DNA of 64,000 nucleotides. Origin: a bacterium. Lineage in GTDB: Bacteria > Bacillota > Sulfobacillia > UBA995. Positions 61,329 through 64,000 of the stretch are shown piece after piece. Position numbers and translations under genes: made by a program. Location: assembly GCA_031082145.1 (NCBI GenBank), contig JAVHLP010000009.1:1-64000 (forward strand), given 5' to 3'. Numbering within the stretch: position 1 is the first letter of the stretch; every line of letters starts with the position of its first letter. Below the pieces are notes generated by a model. That model searched no databases. It had not been told where the DNA came from and worked only from the letters and a program-made list of their open reading frames with translations.

Positions 61329-62843
61329 CTAGCGGGCCGCCGTGAGCACGGCACCCGGGTAAAAGCTGGCCAAGATCAACTCCGCCGACCGGCCGGCGAG
61401 GGCCATCTCCCTGGCCCCCCACTGGCTCATGCCGACTCCGTGCCCGAAACCGTCCCCCAGGAAGAAGAACCCCGCCGGCCACGCCCAGCCGGGGGTCAAC
61501 CCGAAGGGGACCGGTGAGGAGTCGCCCAGCGGGAGGCTGATCAGCTCCAGGGTAGCTTCGGCCGCCGAGGGCCAGCGGGCATAGGTCAGCACCGGCGCCC
61601 CCGGAGGACCGAACCTCGTCTCGAGCAAGGCCACCGGCTGGAACAGAGTGCTGCGGAAGACGCCGACCCCCAGTGCCTCGCGCAGGGCGTTGCCGGACAG
61701 CCGGGCCACCCCTCGCGCCGCCTGGATCTCCAGTTCCTTGACGCGACCGGCGGCGGTATGAAGGGCCGGCAGGAGGCCCCTGATGCCTCCCGAGCCCCCG
61801 GCCAGGGCCGGCGCCGCCGCCCGCAGGCGGGACTCCAGGGCCGCCTCAAGCCCCGCCCGGGTGACATAAAGACGCCAGGGAAGCGGCTTCTCGCCGGTCG
61901 TGGACACTCCCGGCAGGTAGGGAGCCGACCATCCCCATATCGCCTGGCTGGAGTCGGTGTGCCCGCCGGCATGGGCGTGGAAGACCGCGTTGATGGGCGT
62001 CCCCCCGTAGGTGAGGATCAGTCCCGCCGTCGCCGCCACCGCCCGGTCGGTGCGCTCGTGCTCCACCGCCCGCCCCCCGTAGACCTGACAGTGAACGCCG
62101 GCGCAGAGGTCAAAGCCGGCGGCCGCGTGGCGGCCCCGGTTGGCGGCGGCGTAGGTGCGGGCGGCCACCGCCTGGGCCTTGAGGGCCTCCAGGGGCCAGC
62201 CGGCCGGCATCTCGTGGGGGACCACCCCCCGGAGGTAATCCTCCCCGGCCACGGCGTTGACCGCCTGTAAGAGGCCAGTTGCCGGCGATCGGGCGATCTC
62301 CAGCGATCCCCGGTAGGCCCGTCCCTCCACCTCCGCCCCGGTGACGTCCAACTTGGAGAGCAGCACGAGGCCCGCACCCTCGGCGGTGAGCAGCCGGAAG
62401 CCGGGGGCGCCGGCGTCCGGGTACCGGCCGAGGTCGACCCGGGTCGCGAAGCCGGCCTGGGCCAGGGCGGCTGCCAGTTCCGCCGCGGCTTCCGCTCTGG
62501 GCTGGGGTGGCGTGGCCACCACCCAGGTTTCCCCTTCCCGGGAGACCAGGGCCGGGTAGCCGGTCTCGCCCAGGGCCCTGGCCGCAGCCCGGGCCAGCCA
62601 GGAGCTGGTGTACTGGCCGGCCCGGGCCCGGTAGGCGGCCAGTTCCACCCCCCAGGATTCCCCGGCGAGGGTGGGACCGGCTGGAGATCCGTCGGAGGAG
62701 GTCAGCGCCGTGATCTGGCCGCCGCGGAGGGCGACGCCGGTCTCCCCCACCCGGACCCCGATCCGCAGATCGCCGGCCCGGGCGGGACCGGCCAGGACAA
62801 GAAAAGCTAGCAGCAAGACGCCGATCCCGATGGCGCTCCGCAA
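61329..62843 (-). CDS. SpoIID/LytB-domain exported protein
   Basis: This 504-residue protein has a signal peptide (about 1-23) and an N-terminal SPOR-like region with an ALAQAGF-type repeat. The SpoIID domain begins YRGSLEIARSP and continues NAVAGEDYLRGVVPHEMPAGWPLEALKAQAVAARTYA, with the catalytic-site Glu in PHEMP, then HAHAGGHTDSS and a late GFGHGVGMSQWGA. SpoIID is a lytic transglycosylase of peptidoglycan used in engulfment. This copy is longer than SpoIID and sits beside nfo and an M16 peptidase, so it may be a paralogue acting in germination or wall turnover. Confidence 0.9.
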   Translation of the reverse strand: MRSAIGIGVLLLAFLVLAGPARAGDLRIGVRVGETGVALRGGQITALTSSDGSPAGPTLAGESWGVELAAYRARAGQYTSSWLARAAARALGETGYPALVSREGETWVVATPPQPRAEAAAELAAALAQAGFATRVDLGRYPDAGAPGFRLLTAEGAGLVLLSKLDVTGAEVEGRAYRGSLEIARSPATGLLQAVNAVAGEDYLRGVVPHEMPAGWPLEALKAQAVAARTYAAANRGRHAAAGFDLCAGVHCQVYGGRAVEHERTDRAVAATAGLILTYGGTPINAVFHAHAGGHTDSSQAIWGWSAPYLPGVSTTGEKPLPWRLYVTRAGLEAALESRLRAAAPALAGGSGGIRGLLPALHTAAGRVKELEIQAARGVARLSGNALREALGVGVFRSTLFQPVALLETRFGPPGAPVLTYARWPSAAEATLELISLPLGDSSPVPFGLTPGWAWPAGFFFLGDGFGHGVGMSQWGAREMALAGRSAELILASFYPGAVLTAAR

Positions 62844-62893
62844 GCTCTGCTCCCCCCTCCGGTCAGCCGTAGTTTACAGGCGGCGACAGAAGC

Positions 62894-63727
62894 CTATTCG
62901 GCCCGCCACCGCCGCAAGCGCCCGAGTTCCTCCGCCAAGTCGCCGTCCTCGGTCCGGGGCGTCTCCAGGACGCCCGGCAGCCCCCGCAGCCTGGGGTCCT
63001 GTAGCAGGCCGCGAAAGGCGTCCTCGCCCAGTAGCCCGTCGCCCACCCGGACATGGACGTCCTTGCGGGAGCCGGGTGGGTCGAGGGAGTCGTTGAGGTG
63101 GACCACCTTCACCCGGTCCAGCCCAATCTTCTCCTCGACGTCGCCGAGGAAAGCCTGCCGGCCGTCTTCCCGGCTGAGATCATAGCCGGAACTGAACGCG
63201 TGACAGGTATCCAGGCAGAGTCCTACCGGCGCCGCCCGGAGCAAGAAGGCTAGTTCCTCAAGGCTTCCCCCCAACTGGCGGCCGCCGCCGGCCGTCTGTT
63301 CGACCAGCAGGCCCGGAGCGTCGGCGGCATCCTCGAGCAGGCGCAACAGGGCGGCCGCCACCCGCTCCAGCCCGGCGTCGGGGGACTCGCCCCGGCCGGG
63401 GCTGCCGGGGTGGGTGATCACGTACCCGGCCCCCAGGTCCCGCCCCCGCTCGAGGTCCAGCGCCACCGTCGCCACGGCGTACTCGTAGAGCCGGGGGTCG
63501 GGGCTGGCGAGGTTCACGAAGTAGGGGACATGGATGGCCAGGGGACTGATGCCGGCGCCGTCCAGGACCGCCCGCATGCCGGCGATCTCCTCCACCCGCA
63601 GCTCCCGGGGCTTGCCTCCCCGGGGGCTGCGGGAGAAGATCTGGACCGTCTCACAACCCAGGGTCACCGCCATGGCCGCCATGGCGGGGAGACCCGGGGC
63701 CACCGAGAGGTGCGCTCCCAGCCGCAC
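62894..63727 (-). CDS. nfo: Endonuclease IV (AP endonuclease)
   Basis: This 277-residue TIM-barrel enzyme repairs abasic sites with three zinc ions. It shows LGAHLSVAPGL, VQIFSRSPRG, IHVPYFVNLASPD, VITHPGSPGRG, GLCLDTCHAFSSGYDL, VVHLNDSLDPPGSRKDVHVRVGDG and VLETPR, which is the full series of His/Asp/Glu metal ligands. It is slightly shorter than E. coli Nfo at the C-terminus. It lies 3 nt behind pnp. Confidence 0.95.
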   Translation of the reverse strand: MRLGAHLSVAPGLPAMAAMAVTLGCETVQIFSRSPRGGKPRELRVEEIAGMRAVLDGAGISPLAIHVPYFVNLASPDPRLYEYAVATVALDLERGRDLGAGYVITHPGSPGRGESPDAGLERVAAALLRLLEDAADAPGLLVEQTAGGGRQLGGSLEELAFLLRAAPVGLCLDTCHAFSSGYDLSREDGRQAFLGDVEEKIGLDRVKVVHLNDSLDPPGSRKDVHVRVGDGLLGEDAFRGLLQDPRLRGLPGVLETPRTEDGDLAEELGRLRRWRAE

Positions 63728-63730
63728 GTC

Positions 63731-64000
63731 CTAGTCCTTCTTGTGTGCGGGCTGGCCGCGGCGTTCCTCCCTCAGGGCGGCCTTACGGGAGAGGTTGATG
63801 CGGCCCAGCCGGTCGATCTCGCTGACCTTCACCAGAACCTGATCGCCCACCTGCACCACGTCCTCAACCCGGTTCACCCGTTCCTCCGCCAGTTCGGAGA
63901 TGTGGACAAGTCCCTCCTTGCCGGGAAGGACCTCCACGAAGGCGCCGAAGTTCATGATGCGGGTGACCCGGCCCGCGTAGACCTCGCCCGGTTTCACTTC
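63731..64000 (-). CDS. pnp: Polynucleotide phosphorylase, C-terminal S1 domain (cut by window edge)
   Basis: These are the last 89 codons of a gene entering from the right edge. The peptide [38 protein letters not shown] is the S1 RNA-binding domain as it appears at the end of PNPase, followed by [29 protein letters not shown] and a charged tail. The downstream order nfo/spoIID-like/M16/dap supports pnp over ribosomal protein S1 or another S1 protein. No start is visible. Confidence 0.9.
   Translation of the reverse strand, partial: EVKPGEVYAGRVTRIMNFGAFVEVLPGKEGLVHISELAEERVNRVEDVVQVGDQVLVKVSEIDRLGRINLSRKAALREERRGQPAHKKD

Noticed and set aside
60021-61517. 498-codon plus-strand open frame over the M16 peptidase gene
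   Set aside because: Shadow of the M16 gene, which has an intact HxxEH site and family blocks.

Overview
The window reads as a chromosome segment of a high-GC, endospore-forming Bacillota (Firmicutes). The evidence is a V-type ATPase operon, an RNase J, and the typical Gram-positive block pnp–nfo–spoIID-like–M16 peptidase–dapB–dpaA–dpaB–asd–dapG–dapA, which includes both subunits of dipicolinate synthase (dpaA/dpaB), a spore-specific enzyme. No rRNA, tRNA or CRISPR array was seen. The species cannot be named from the sequence.

Layout. 1-4714 (minus): V-type ATPase stalk and membrane genes (H, I, K, start of E) and RNase J. 4921-6108: a membrane-embedded M28-type peptidase. 6394-16676: a first accessory island, visibly less GC-rich than its surroundings. 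It carries a four-gene overlapping operon (Eco57I-like methylase/nuclease, NurA-like nuclease, HerA-like ATPase, second DNA methyltransferase), a decayed IS transposase, and a translationally coupled TIR-domain/DUF5677 pair. 17386-18930: an exported, membrane-anchored DUF4424/TPR-like protein. 18994-33264: a catabolic region built around a branched-chain-amino-acid-type (Liv) ABC importer, with a TPP-dependent decarboxylase-type enzyme, a DUF1805 protein, a PLP enzyme, RidA, two SDR dehydrogenases, an M24 peptidase-like hydrolase and a flavoprotein/ferredoxin/cupin module. 33668-40140: a second Liv system with an acyl-CoA synthetase, arranged as two convergent half-operons. 40347-44352: polysaccharide deacetylase, DUF255 thioredoxin-like protein, and a sulfate/molybdate-type transporter.

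44412-49191 is a second accessory island of about 4.75 kb. It is bounded by a perfect 29-bp direct repeat taken from the 3' end of a Dam-type methylase gene. Inside are a zinc-ribbon/PIN-like protein, a TIGR02391 HEPN-like protein, an AbiJ-like protein and a truncated, frameshifted transposase. From 50010 to 52849 lies an ABC-2 exporter under a TrmB regulator fused to an SCP2-like domain; its promoter contains a perfect palindrome. 53904-64000 is the lysine/dipicolinate/sporulation block, ending inside pnp.

The most promising undescribed system is the HerA–NurA–double-methyltransferase operon, which looks like a restriction/antiphage module that couples modification to a processive helicase-nuclease. 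The repeat-bounded 4.75-kb island is the second. Functional statements are family-level inferences from motifs; no database search was run.
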